NCBI GenBank assembly: GCA_004551485.1 | Contig: SBLD01000002.1 | Span: forward strand, 405,256 to 469,255 | DNA: 64,000 nt | Direction: 5' to 3' | Source of the DNA: Billgrantia azerbaijanica | GTDB lineage: Bacteria; Pseudomonadota; Gammaproteobacteria; Pseudomonadales; Halomonadaceae | Shown here: positions 22,561 to 31,249 of the stretch, piece by piece | Layout: every line of letters starts with the position of its first letter | How positions within the stretch are numbered: the stretch's first letter is position 1 | The notes under the pieces: generated by a model | What the model was told of the DNA's origin: nothing | Seen by the model: only the letters and a program-made list of their open reading frames with translations | Databases searched by the model: none | Program-made: the position numbers and the translations under genes

Positions 22561-23754
22561 ATGGATCCGCAACGATTTCAAGACGAGTGGGCGCTGGAGA
22601 CCCTGGCGATTCGGGCCGGTCACCACCGCACTGGCGAGCAGGAGCACAGCGAGCCGATCTTTCCCACCTCGAGCTTCGTCTATGCCAGTGCCGCCGAGGC
22701 GGCGCGCAAGTTCAGCGGCGACGAGCCGGGCAACGTCTACTCGCGCTTCACCAACCCCACGGTGCAGACCTTCGAGCGCCGCCTGGCGGCCATGGAAGGG
22801 GGCGAGCGCTGCGTGGCGACGAGTTCCGGCATGGCGGCCATCCTGTCGACCGCGCTCGCGCTGCTCCAGGCCGGCGACGAGATCGTCGCCTCGCGTTCGC
22901 TGTTCGGCTCCACCGTGAGCCTGTTCGACAAGTACCTGGGCAAGCTCGGCATCACCACCCGCTATGTGGAGCTCTCCGATCTGGCCGCCTGGGAGGCGGC
23001 CATCACCCCGGCGACCAAGCTGCTGTTCGCCGAGACGCCGTCGAACCCGCTCTCCGAGGTGGTCGACATCGCTGAGCTGGCGGAGATCGCCCATCGCCAC
23101 GGCGCCTGGCTGGCCATCGACAACTGCTTCCTGACGCCGGCGCTGCAGCAGCCGATCGCGCTGGGCGCCGACCTGGTGATCCACTCGGCCACCAAGTACC
23201 TGGATGGCCAGGGGCGGGCCGTGGGTGGCGCCGTGGTGGGGCCGGACAAGCTGCTGGAAGAGGTATTCGGCGTAGTGCGCACCTGCGGGCCCTGCCTGAG
23301 CCCCTTCAACGCCTGGATCTTCACCAAGGGGCTGGAGACGCTCGGCCTGCGCATGCGCGCCCACTGCGCGAACGCCCAGGCGCTGGCCGAGTGGCTCCAG
23401 GTTCACCCGGCGGTGATGCGGGTGCACTACAGCGGGCTGCCGGACCACCCGCAGCACGCGCTGGCGGCGCGCCAGCAGGGCGGCTGCGGGGCCGTGCTGG
23501 GTTTCGAGGTGACCGGTGCCCGCGAAGGTGCCTGGCGGGTGATCGACGCCACCCGCATGCTCTCCATCACCGGCAACCTGGGTGACGTCAAGACGACCAT
23601 CACGCATCCTGCCACCACCACCCATGGCCGTCTCTCCGACGCCCAGAAGGCGGCGGCCGGCATCGGCGAGGGGCTGATCCGCGTGGCGGTCGGCCTCGAG
23701 TCCCTCGAGGATATCCGCGCCGATCTCGGCCGCGGACTGGACGCGCTGATCTGA
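22561..23754 (+). CDS. metZ: O-succinylhomoserine sulfhydrylase
   Basis: Gamma-family PLP enzyme that sulfhydrylates O-succinylhomoserine directly to homocysteine, bypassing cystathionine. The Schiff-base lysine is Lys212 in HSATKYLDGQGR; YSRFTNPTV and the SSGMAAI block are also typical. The 397-residue length and position after purF match pseudomonad metZ. Cystathionine gamma-synthase activity cannot be excluded from sequence alone. The gene is followed by a strong terminator. Confidence 0.93.
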   Translation: MDPQRFQDEWALETLAIRAGHHRTGEQEHSEPIFPTSSFVYASAAEAARKFSGDEPGNVYSRFTNPTVQTFERRLAAMEGGERCVATSSGMAAILSTALALLQAGDEIVASRSLFGSTVSLFDKYLGKLGITTRYVELSDLAAWEAAITPATKLLFAETPSNPLSEVVDIAELAEIAHRHGAWLAIDNCFLTPALQQPIALGADLVIHSATKYLDGQGRAVGGAVVGPDKLLEEVFGVVRTCGPCLSPFNAWIFTKGLETLGLRMRAHCANAQALAEWLQVHPAVMRVHYSGLPDHPQHALAARQQGGCGAVLGFEVTGAREGAWRVIDATRMLSITGNLGDVKTTITHPATTTHGRLSDAQKAAAGIGEGLIRVAVGLESLEDIRADLGRGLDALI

Positions 23755-23787
23755 CGTCACTTGCCTCGCCTTTCGAGTGAACTCCCG

Positions 23788-23818
23788 ATCCCACGCTGCA
23801 GCGCAGCGTGGGATTTTT
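23788..23818 (+). terminator. Rho-independent terminator after metZ
   Basis: A 12-bp perfect stem ATCCCACGCTGC / GCAGCGTGGGAT with an AGC loop and a T run. It ends the long asd-to-metZ housekeeping block. Confidence 0.92.
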
Positions 23819-23908
23819 ACGAACGAAGCGTTCGGCTTTTTTCAGCGATCGGGAGGGGGCGTTGCGGTACCCTTGAGGGCGTTTTCGAGCCCATATAAGG
23901 ACCCTTGC

Positions 23909-24466
23909 ATGTGGCGCAATACTCGCACCGGCTGGGGACTCGTCAGCGTTGCCCTGCACTGGCTGAGTGCCGTGGCCGTGATCGGCCTCTTCCTGTTGGG
24001 ATGGTGGATGACCGACCTCGGCTATTACGACCCCTGGTACAATCGCGCTCCCTGGTGGCACCGCTCCGTGGGCCTGCTGCTGCTGCTCGCGACCCTGCTG
24101 CGACTGGGGTGGCGCCTGGTGCAGCCCGCGCCGGCTGCCGTCGGGGCGCGCCCGGAGCGCATCGCCGCTCACCTTGGCCATCTGGGGCTCTACCTGCTGC
24201 TGCTGACGGTGCTGGTCAGCGGCTACCTGATCTCGGCGGCCGACGGGCACGGCATCGACGTGTTCGGCTGGTTCGAGATTCCCGCGCTAGTCAGTGATCT
24301 GCCCAATCAGGAGACGCTGGCCGGCGAGATACATTGGTACAGCGCCCTGGCGCTGCTGGCGCTGGCGGCTGGTCACAGCCTGGCCGCGTTCAAGCACCAC
24401 CTGCTCGATCGGCATGACACCCTGCTGCGTATGCTCGATCCCCGACGTTCACGCCGCGGCTACTGA
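23909..24466 (+). CDS. Cytochrome b561 family protein
   Basis: A 185-residue, four-helix membrane protein of the bacterial cytochrome b561 (CybB) type. Histidines placed to bind haem occur in VALHWLSA, WWHRSVGLL, EIHWYSALALL and GHSLAAFKHH. Such proteins pass electrons between quinol and periplasmic partners and often sit beside yceI, as here. The ATG follows a weak AAGGACCC; the in-frame extension back to 23777 runs through the metZ terminator and is rejected. Confidence 0.9.
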   Translation: MWRNTRTGWGLVSVALHWLSAVAVIGLFLLGWWMTDLGYYDPWYNRAPWWHRSVGLLLLLATLLRLGWRLVQPAPAAVGARPERIAAHLGHLGLYLLLLTVLVSGYLISAADGHGIDVFGWFEIPALVSDLPNQETLAGEIHWYSALALLALAAGHSLAAFKHHLLDRHDTLLRMLDPRRSRRGY

Positions 24467-24573
24467 CCGGCCGTTGCCGCGATACCTGCCCGCTGGGCAC
24501 CTCCAGGCTCCGTCTGAAAAAGGCAAAAAAGCCTGACCATCCCTGGCATGAACCACTCCAAGGAGAGACCTGC

Positions 24574-25158
24574 ATGTTCAAGAAGACCGCCCTTGCCACC
24601 GTCCTGTCCGTTGCCACCCTGGGTGTCGCCGCCCAGAGCCAGGCCGCCGACTACGTCATCGACACCGAGGGGCAGCACGCCTTCGTGCAGTTCAAGATCA
24701 GTCACCTGGGCTTCTCCCGCATCATCGGCAGCTTCGAGTCCTTCGACGGCGCGTTTCACTATGACCCGAACGACCTCGAGGCCTCCCGCGTGAACATGGA
24801 GATCGACGTCTCGAGCCTCAACACCAACCATGCCGAGCGGGACAAGCACTTCCTGAGCGATGACTTCCTGGATGCCGGCGAGTATCCCACCGCCACTTTC
24901 ACCTCCACCGGCTTCGAGCCGACCGGTGAGGGCGAGGGCGTCGTCACCGGGAAGCTCAGCCTGCACGGCGAGACGCGCGAGATCGAGATGCCGGTGACCC
25001 TGATGGGCGAGGGCGAGGATCCCTGGGGCGGTTACCGCGCCGGCTTCGAGGGCCGCACCACCTTGGCCCTTGCGGACTTCGGCATCGACATGAGCCAGTT
25101 TCCGGAAGCCATGCGTGACGTTGAGCTCTATGTGACGTTCGAGGGCGTTCGCCAGTAA
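24574..25158 (+). CDS. YceI family periplasmic lipid-binding protein
   Basis: 194 residues with a clear signal peptide (MFKKTALATVLSVATLGVAA, cut near QSQAAD), followed by a lipocalin-like beta-barrel. Diagnostic stretches are HAFVQFKISHLGFSRIIGSF, DVSSLNTNHAERDKHFLS and GKLSLHGETREIEMPV. Family members bind polyprenoids such as isoprenoid quinones in the periplasm. Together with the b561 gene just upstream it forms a frequent pair, and the two are probably co-expressed under stress. Confidence 0.92.
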   Translation: MFKKTALATVLSVATLGVAAQSQAADYVIDTEGQHAFVQFKISHLGFSRIIGSFESFDGAFHYDPNDLEASRVNMEIDVSSLNTNHAERDKHFLSDDFLDAGEYPTATFTSTGFEPTGEGEGVVTGKLSLHGETREIEMPVTLMGEGEDPWGGYRAGFEGRTTLALADFGIDMSQFPEAMRDVELYVTFEGVRQ

Positions 25159-25185
25159 GTGACGGCATTCCCCTGGCGTGACGGA

Positions 25186-25218
25186 CGACACCCCCGGCCG
25201 ATGGGGCCGGGGGTGTCG
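25186..25218. terminator. GC-rich terminator-like hairpin after yceI
   Basis: Near-perfect stem CGACACCCCCGGCC / GGCCGGGGGTGTCG between the convergent yceI and dioxygenase genes. There is no T run on the plus strand, so it could act as a weak or factor-assisted terminator for either side. Confidence 0.6.
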
Positions 25219-25267
25219 CGTTGGTGGCACCGCTCGGAAAGTGGCGGTGCGGAGGCGGGGCCCCGGC

Positions 25268-26062
25268 TCAGCGGCTCTCGTTGAGCACCGCGTCGGGGAA
25301 GTAACGCCGCAGTATGCGGTTCTGGAACGCATCGACGAAGCGGCTGTTGATGATGATGATGAAACGCTCGAACGGGGCCGTGGGATCCTGCTGGCTGATG
25401 CCGTCCACGCTGTGGAAGAGGTGGTCGTCGCGCAGGTGCAGGACCTCTCCCGGAGCGAGCGTGGTGTGCCTCAGCGGTCGGGTGCCCACCTTGTCGGCAT
25501 ACAGGTGATTCTCCGCTCCCGCGACGTTGTCACGCGTGAGCACCAGGATGCTGAGCGCCTTGCAACCATCGGCGTGAATGCCCTGGCCCTGCAGCGGATC
25601 GACCTGACCTTCCCCCCTGACGCCGGTGATCTGCATCAGGATCGGCTCTCGTGGACCGATGCCCCAGAGACGGCACCAGGCGCGCACGAAGTCCTTGACA
25701 TCCGCTCTCTCCAGGAAGGCCGGCGTCAGCGGTTCGTAGTAGCGCAGTTGGTCGGCCATGCTCTCGGCATCGTTGAACGCACCGCCCTGCGCCATGGGGC
25801 AGTGCCCCATTTCCGTCACGGCGCCGGTGTCATCCAGGGCCAGCCAGGACATGCGCTTCCACCGCTGGTTGACGTAGGGATCCCGCGGCAGGTCGGCGAT
25901 GAAGGTCTGCCAGGCGGCCAGGTCGATATGCCGGTGGACGTCGGTCCGGCTCCACCCTTGCCGGGCCAGGTCGGCGCTGACGGTCGGCTCCCAGTAGGGG
26001 GCCAGGGGGGCGGACGGCATGCTGGTGACGTCGAAGCCGTGCTTCAGGGTATCGAGTTTCAT
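25268..26062 (-). CDS. 2OG-Fe(II) dioxygenase of the amino-acid hydroxylase (PF10014-like) type
   Basis: 264 residues. The iron-binding facial triad is visible as His163-x-Asp165 (GIHADGC) and His217 (LFHSVDG), with Arg233 in FERFIIIIN in place to bind 2-oxoglutarate. The fold and the ELRYYE-like and GEVLHLRDDHLFHSV blocks resemble the 2OG-Fe dioxygenase family that includes bacterial free L-isoleucine hydroxylases. The substrate here is not established. The gene stands alone, divergent from the EAL gene, with AT-rich DNA and two 12-bp direct repeats upstream. Confidence 0.8.
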   Translation of the reverse strand: MKLDTLKHGFDVTSMPSAPLAPYWEPTVSADLARQGWSRTDVHRHIDLAAWQTFIADLPRDPYVNQRWKRMSWLALDDTGAVTEMGHCPMAQGGAFNDAESMADQLRYYEPLTPAFLERADVKDFVRAWCRLWGIGPREPILMQITGVRGEGQVDPLQGQGIHADGCKALSILVLTRDNVAGAENHLYADKVGTRPLRHTTLAPGEVLHLRDDHLFHSVDGISQQDPTAPFERFIIIINSRFVDAFQNRILRRYFPDAVLNESR

Positions 26063-26144
26063 GATCGGTTTCTCCTGTTGCGTTGCGTGGGCGGAATTGC
26101 CCGGGTGCTACCCGCAAAACTCACGAGCAACAGTAGAAAAATGA

Positions 26145-26181
26145 AAAGGTATGAAACTAAATGTCAAAGAAAGGTATGAAA
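26145..26181. promoter_or_regulatory. Direct repeats upstream of the 2OG dioxygenase
   Basis: AAAGGTATGAAA occurs twice, at 26145-26156 and 26170-26181, exactly 25 bases apart. They lie in the AT-rich part of the 286-base gap between the dioxygenase and the EAL gene. The spacing places both copies on nearly the same face of the helix, so a regulator site is likely. The rest of the gap up to 26348 shows nothing recognisable. Confidence 0.45.
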
Positions 26182-26348
26182 TAACGGCCTATGCTGTAGA
26201 CAAACGCCATGCGAAAGACCGAGTGCGCGAGTATCAGTGCGTTGATCCCTGCGATGTAGGCGAATCCCGACAAGGCCGTCTAGGCTGAAGGGCACAGGTT
26301 TTGCGCCATACACGGGTGGAGCGCGCTTCGCCATCGATGAGGAGTCAC

Positions 26349-28202
26349 ATGGCCGGTCGTGAGCCCCCCGCCAGGCAGTCCGCTGCAGACCTGCCGCTCG
26401 AGGACGACGCCCAGCCAGGCGAGGCGGGTGCCCGGGCTGTCTCGGCAGGTACTTCCGTAACGGCTGGCCATTCGGAGGCGGCGCTGGTTCGTCGCCAGTA
26501 CCGGGCGAGCGAGCAGCGCTTCCGTGCGCTGTTGGAGAGCCTGCCCAAGGTGGCGGTGCAGGGATACGACAGCGAACGACGCGTCATCTACTGGAACGAG
26601 GCCAGCACCCGTCTGTATGGCTACAGTGCCGAAGAGGCGGAGGGGCAACTGCTCGAGGACCTGATCATTCCCGATGCCATGCACCAGGAGGTGATTAAAG
26701 CGCATCGTGCCTGGGTTCGACACGGCATCGGGATTCCCCCCGAGGAACTGGAGCTGCGCCATAAAAGTGGCGATCTCGTGCCCGTCTTCTCCCACCACGT
26801 GATGCTCGGCGAACACACCGAGTCGCCGCTGATGTTCTGCGTCGACGTGGATCTCACCGATCAGAAGCAGGCACACCGCGAGCTCGATTTCGCCACCCGC
26901 TTCGATAGCCTGACCCGTCTGCCCAATCGTCAGACCTTCGAGAGCGAGCTCGATGCACTGCTCGCAACCTGTGCACGCCACAACACCCTGCTGGCGCTCG
27001 TCTACCTGGACATCGACCACTTCGTGGAGATCAACGATGCGATCGGCTACGAGCAGGGGGATCGGCTGCTGGTGGAGTTGGCCCAGCGCCTGCGCAACCG
27101 CCAGCGGGTGACGGACCTCCTGGCCCGGGTGTCGAGTGACGAATTCGTCCTGGCGTTCCCGGACCTGCATCGACAGGAAGATCTGTGGCGCCTGGTGGGC
27201 AATGTCCAGAAGGCCCTGCGCGATCCCTTTGTCCTGGCTGGGCGAAGCCGCCAGGTGACGGCCAGCCTCGGTGTTGCGCTGTACCCCGACAACGGGCTCA
27301 ACGCCCGCCAACTGATCCGCAACGCCGACGTTGCCAAGAACCGTGCCAAGCTGGATGGCCGCGGGGCACTGCGCTTCTTCGAACAGCACCTTCACGACGA
27401 ACTGGTGTATCAGCACCAGCTCATCGCTCTGCTCGAACAGGCGCTCGACAATGGCGAGCTGTGCCTGCACTACCAGCCTCAGGTGTCGGCGGTGAGTGGC
27501 CGCATCGAGAACCTCGAAGCGCTGCTGCGCTGGGAGCCGGCCGAGGGGCCTCCGGTGTCGCCAGCCGAGTTCATCCCGCTGGCCGAGCGTTCCGGGCTGA
27601 TCCATCGCCTGGGCGACTGGGTGATGGAGGAGGCGTGTCGCCAGCAACGGGCGTGGCGCGCCCGGGGATTTACCGAACAGCGCATCGACATCAACGTCTC
27701 GGGGCATCAACTGCTGTGCCCGGGGATGCTGGGACGCTTCGAGGCGTGCCTGGATGACCATGATCTCGCGCCGCAGGACATCGGCATCGAGCTCACCGAG
27801 AACGTGCTCATCGAAGCCGACACCTCGGTACTCGAGGGCTTGCGTCAGCTCTACCACCGCGGCGTGCGCATTGCGATCGATGATTTCGGCACCGGCTACT
27901 CGTCCCTCAGCTACCTCAAGCACTTTCCGGTCACCGCCCTCAAGATCGATCGCAGCTTCGTACGCGACGCTCCCAGCCAGCCCGAGGATCGCGCGATCAT
28001 GGAGGCGGCGATCTTCATCGGCCACCGCCTGGGCCTGGAGGTGGTCGCCGAGGGGGTCGAGACCGCGGAGCAGCACACCCTGCTGCGCGAAATGCACTGC
28101 GACCTGATCCAAGGCTACTATTTCTACCGGCCGATGCCTGGCGAGGCCATCGAACGCCTGCTCTCCGGGCGGGTAGCCGGCCCCGGTCGCCAGCCGGGCT
28201 GA
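26349..28202 (+). CDS. PAS-(degenerate GGDEF)-EAL cyclic-di-GMP phosphodiesterase
   Basis: 617 residues. A PAS domain lies near 45-165, a GGDEF-like domain near 175-340 and an EAL domain near 350-605. The cyclase signature is SSDEF (residues 262-266), so synthesis is unlikely. The RxxD inhibitory site (RVTD) five residues before it is kept. The EAL catalytic block is intact: EALLRW at 390, ELTENV, DDFGTGYSS, KIDRSFV and EGVET. It should therefore break down c-di-GMP under control of the PAS input. The start is set by GAGGAG before ATG; no transmembrane segment is seen. Confidence 0.9.
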   Translation: MAGREPPARQSAADLPLEDDAQPGEAGARAVSAGTSVTAGHSEAALVRRQYRASEQRFRALLESLPKVAVQGYDSERRVIYWNEASTRLYGYSAEEAEGQLLEDLIIPDAMHQEVIKAHRAWVRHGIGIPPEELELRHKSGDLVPVFSHHVMLGEHTESPLMFCVDVDLTDQKQAHRELDFATRFDSLTRLPNRQTFESELDALLATCARHNTLLALVYLDIDHFVEINDAIGYEQGDRLLVELAQRLRNRQRVTDLLARVSSDEFVLAFPDLHRQEDLWRLVGNVQKALRDPFVLAGRSRQVTASLGVALYPDNGLNARQLIRNADVAKNRAKLDGRGALRFFEQHLHDELVYQHQLIALLEQALDNGELCLHYQPQVSAVSGRIENLEALLRWEPAEGPPVSPAEFIPLAERSGLIHRLGDWVMEEACRQQRAWRARGFTEQRIDINVSGHQLLCPGMLGRFEACLDDHDLAPQDIGIELTENVLIEADTSVLEGLRQLYHRGVRIAIDDFGTGYSSLSYLKHFPVTALKIDRSFVRDAPSQPEDRAIMEAAIFIGHRLGLEVVAEGVETAEQHTLLREMHCDLIQGYYFYRPMPGEAIERLLSGRVAGPGRQPG

Positions 28203-28257
28203 GTCCGTTCCCCCCTTTGGCGTAGAATGCCCGCTCCCTTCGCGTTGTGGAGTGTCC

Positions 28258-29613
28258 GTGACCGCTAACGACATTGCCCGTTCCTCGCTGGGCGGCATGC
28301 TGTGGCGCCAGACCTGGCCCATGGCCATCGGCGTCCTGGCGCTGCTGGGCTTCCAGCTCGTCGACAGCGCCTTCATTGCTCGCCTGGGCACCGCTCCCCT
28401 GGCGGCGCAGTCGTTCACCTTTCCGCTGTCGTTCCTGATCATCGGCGTTCAGGTGGGAATGGGGATCGCCATCGCCGCGCTCATCTCCCGGGCGCTGGGG
28501 GGCGGGGAGACGGCGCGCGCTCGTCGCCTCGGCACGCTGGTGCTGTTGATGGGCATGGGCGTGATCGCCGTGCTGGTGCTACTGCTCTGGTCGATCCAGG
28601 AGTGGGCATTCGCCCGCCTGGGGGCGGACGCGGCCGCCCGCGAGCTGATCCGCGCCTACTGGGCGCCGCAACTGCTGGCCGCCTGGCTCGGGGCGCTGCT
28701 CTACTTCGGCTACAGCCTGTTCCGGGCCCATGGCAATACCTGGCTGCCGGGCAAGCTGATGGTGATGACCAGCCTGGTCAATCTGGCCCTCGACCCCGTG
28801 CTGATCTTCGGCGTCGGCGCCTGGGAAGGTCTGGGTCTGCCGGGCGCGGCCTGGGCCACTGTGGCGGCCTTCGCCAGCGGTCTGCTGGTGCTGGGGCGTC
28901 GCTTGCGAGGGGCCGACTGGCTGACGCGCGAAGGGCTGGGCGGTGAGCTGCGCCGCTCGGCCCCGGCGTTTGCTGGCATCGCCGGCCCGGCGATGATCAG
29001 CCAGCTCATGCCGCCGTTGGCGGCGATGCTGGCGATCTCGGTGGTGGCGACGCTTGGCGAGACCGCGGTGGCTGCCTGGGGCTTGGCCAGCCGTCTCGAG
29101 ACCTTGTCGCTGATGGTGGTGCTGGCCTTGACCATGTCGCTGCCCCCCTGGCTGGGGCGCTGCTATGGCGCCGGCGACTGGCATCAGGTGCATCGCCTGA
29201 TGCGGCTAGCGCTGTGGGTGGTGGTGGTCTGGCAGTTGGGGTTGGGGCTCGCCATGGCCCTGGCCTCGCCCTGGGTGGCGCTGGTGCTGGCCGGCAGTCC
29301 CGAGGTCCGCGATGTCCTGGCGCTCCTGGTGCGCTTCCTGCTGCCGAGCTATGCGGCGCTGGGGGTGTGCATGATCGTGGTCTCCGCCGGCAATGCGCTG
29401 GGCTGGCCGCTGCGTGCCATGCTGATGTCCGGGGCGCGGCTGTTTCTTTTCTACCTGCCGTGCCTGGCACTGGGGGCCTGGATTGGGGGGCTGGTCGGGT
29501 TGGCCATGGGGGCCGCGGTGGGCAACCTGCTGGCCGGGGTAGCGGCCTGGCTGGTGCTGCGCCGTATCCTGGCCAGCCCCCGGCGTCGTCCGAGCTGTAA
29601 TGGCGCGGCATGA
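28258..29613 (+). CDS. MATE family multidrug/toxin efflux protein
   Basis: About 451 residues and twelve membrane helices of the MatE/DinF type, with typical segments QLVDSAFIARLG and FPLSFLIIGVQVGMGIAIAALISRALG (two abutting helices). Such carriers export drugs or metabolites in exchange for sodium or protons. A GTG start is used; GGAG at 28249-28252 fits 28258 better than the in-frame GTG at 28252. A TAGAAT box near 28223 could be its -10. The substrate is unknown. Confidence 0.88.
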   Translation: MTANDIARSSLGGMLWRQTWPMAIGVLALLGFQLVDSAFIARLGTAPLAAQSFTFPLSFLIIGVQVGMGIAIAALISRALGGGETARARRLGTLVLLMGMGVIAVLVLLLWSIQEWAFARLGADAAARELIRAYWAPQLLAAWLGALLYFGYSLFRAHGNTWLPGKLMVMTSLVNLALDPVLIFGVGAWEGLGLPGAAWATVAAFASGLLVLGRRLRGADWLTREGLGGELRRSAPAFAGIAGPAMISQLMPPLAAMLAISVVATLGETAVAAWGLASRLETLSLMVVLALTMSLPPWLGRCYGAGDWHQVHRLMRLALWVVVVWQLGLGLAMALASPWVALVLAGSPEVRDVLALLVRFLLPSYAALGVCMIVVSAGNALGWPLRAMLMSGARLFLFYLPCLALGAWIGGLVGLAMGAAVGNLLAGVAAWLVLRRILASPRRRPSCNGAA

Positions 29614-29653
29614 AAAACTATGAAACAGCATTTATTTAAATAATAATCATGAT

Positions 29654-29691
29654 TTTTAATTAAAATATGGTTTTTATAATGGAATAAAACC
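29654..29691. promoter_or_regulatory. AT-rich dadA leader with palindromes and a -10 box
   Basis: The stretch of about 110 bases after the MATE gene is strikingly AT-rich against a GC-rich background. It contains the perfect 12-bp palindrome TTTTAATTAAAA (29654-29665). An inverted repeat GGTTTT / AAAACC (29669-29674 and 29686-29691) follows, with TATAAT (29675-29680) between its arms. An operator overlapping the promoter is the likely reading; an Lrp-like protein is a plausible binder because dadA is Lrp-controlled elsewhere. Confidence 0.5.
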
Positions 29692-29810
29692 ACAAATATA
29701 GAGCCATTTTCTTATATGCCTCCCTATACTGCTCCCCTTGCCGCCCGACCCTGACCCGGGCGGCCGTCGTTTCCGGTTGCCAGCACAAGCACAAGGCAGA
29801 GGGGGAGCCC

Positions 29811-31070
29811 ATGAAAGTTATGATTCTCGGCAGTGGTGTCGTCGGCGTGACCAGTGCCTACTACCTGGACCGCCAGGGTCACGAGGTCACGGTGGTGGAT
29901 CGCCAGCCGTCCCCGGCGATGGAGACCAGCTACGGCAATGCCGGCCAGGTCTCCTTCGGTTTCTCCTCGCCCTGGGCGGCGCCCGGCATCCCGCAGAAGG
30001 CGATGAAGTGGCTGTTCCAGGAGCATGCGCCGCTGAAGATCCAGCCGAAGCTGGATTCCACCATGGCGCGCTTCATGCTGCAGATGTTCGGTAACTGCAG
30101 CGCCGAGCGCTATGCGGTCAACAAGGAGCGCATGGTGCGGGTGGCCGAGCACAGCCGTGCCTGCATCGACGCCCTGCGTGCCGACACCGGTATCCGCTAC
30201 GAGGATCGCCAGCGTGGCCTGTTGCAGCTGTTCCGCAGCGAGGCCCAGGTCGAGGCCGTGGGCAAGGACATGGCCGTGCTCGAGCGGTGCGGGGTGCGCC
30301 ATCGGCTGCTGGATGCCAAGGCGATCGCTGAGGTCGAGCCAGCGCTGGCTCGGGTGCCGGGCAAGTTCGTGGGCGGGCTGCACCTGCCCGACGACCAGAC
30401 CGGCGACTGCTACCTGTTCACCAACCGTCTGGCCGAGCATTGCCGCGAGCGGCTCGGCGTCGACTTCCGCTTCAACGTGGCGATCCAGCGTCTCAAGCGC
30501 GTGGCCGGGCGCATCGAGAGCGTGGTGACCAGTGACGGCGAGCTGACGGCCGATGCCTACGTGGTCTGCCTGGGAAGCTACTCGCCTTTCCTGGTCAAGG
30601 ACATGGGGATCAAGCTGCCGATCTATCCGGTCAAGGGGTACAGCCTCACCGTACCGGTGACCGACGACGGCGGAGCGCCGCAGTCCACGGTGATGGACGA
30701 GACCTTCAAGGTGGCAATCTCGCGCTTCGACGACCGTATCCGGGTGGGCGGTACCGCCGAGCTGGCCGCCTACAGCCTCGAGCTGCTGGAGCAGCGCCGG
30801 GCCACTATCAGCATGGTGGTGCGCGATGTCTTCCCCGAGGGCGGCGACGTCGCCAACGCCGAGTTCTGGACCGGCCTGCGGCCCATGACGCCGGATTCCA
30901 CGCCGATCATCGGCGCCACCAGGATCGATAACCTGTGGCTCAACACCGGCCATGGCACCTTGGGTTGGACCATGAGCTGCGGCAGCGCGCAATTGCTGGC
31001 CGATCTGGTCGACGGGCGCCAGCCCGCCATCGACCCGAGTGGCCTGGACGTCTCGCGCTACGCGGCCTGA
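29811..31070 (+). CDS. dadA: D-amino acid dehydrogenase
   Basis: FAD enzyme that deaminates D-alanine and other D-amino acids and passes electrons to the respiratory chain. The 419 residues begin with the Rossmann motif [27 protein letters not shown] (split here as fold, not as a run of identity). [18 protein letters not shown] and the C-terminal [17 protein letters not shown] blocks are characteristic of DadA. AGAGGGGGAG precedes the ATG. No alanine racemase gene (dadX) follows; the next gene is convergent. Confidence 0.94.
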   Translation: MKVMILGSGVVGVTSAYYLDRQGHEVTVVDRQPSPAMETSYGNAGQVSFGFSSPWAAPGIPQKAMKWLFQEHAPLKIQPKLDSTMARFMLQMFGNCSAERYAVNKERMVRVAEHSRACIDALRADTGIRYEDRQRGLLQLFRSEAQVEAVGKDMAVLERCGVRHRLLDAKAIAEVEPALARVPGKFVGGLHLPDDQTGDCYLFTNRLAEHCRERLGVDFRFNVAIQRLKRVAGRIESVVTSDGELTADAYVVCLGSYSPFLVKDMGIKLPIYPVKGYSLTVPVTDDGGAPQSTVMDETFKVAISRFDDRIRVGGTAELAAYSLELLEQRRATISMVVRDVFPEGGDVANAEFWTGLRPMTPDSTPIIGATRIDNLWLNTGHGTLGWTMSCGSAQLLADLVDGRQPAIDPSGLDVSRYAA

Positions 31071-31096
31071 AAGTGCCCTTTGCCTGGTGCAGGAAC

Positions 31097-31130
31097 GCAG
31101 CGGCCCCGCCCAGCATGGCGGGGCCGCTGC
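31097..31130 (+). terminator. Terminator-like hairpin after dadA
   Basis: A 14-bp perfect stem GCAGCGGCCCCGCC / GGCGGGGCCGCTGC with a six-base loop, 26 bases after dadA. It lacks a T run, so its efficiency is uncertain. Confidence 0.65.
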
Positions 31131-31197
31131 GCAATGGGGCGTCCGAGCCCTGCTGGCGGGGGGCATCGGCGCCACGCAGGAGTCGGGAAACGAAATG

Positions 31198-31227
31198 ACG
31201 ACGCCCGGGGCAGGGCCCGGGCGTCGT
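31198..31227 (-). terminator. Terminator of the aminotransferase gene
   Basis: A 12-bp perfect stem ACGACGCCCGGG / CCCGGGCGTCGT, 23 bases beyond the stop of the minus-strand aminotransferase. On that strand it is followed by a moderately T-rich stretch (CATTTCGTTTCC). Confidence 0.7.
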
Positions 31228-31249
31228 GGCTGGCGCGAAGCGAGGCGGA

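Noticed and set aside
25186-25218. Copy of the leuCD-flanking repeat after yceI
   Set aside because: It is a simple GC-rich stem without the GAGGAGG core or the inner hairpin, so it is treated as a terminator.
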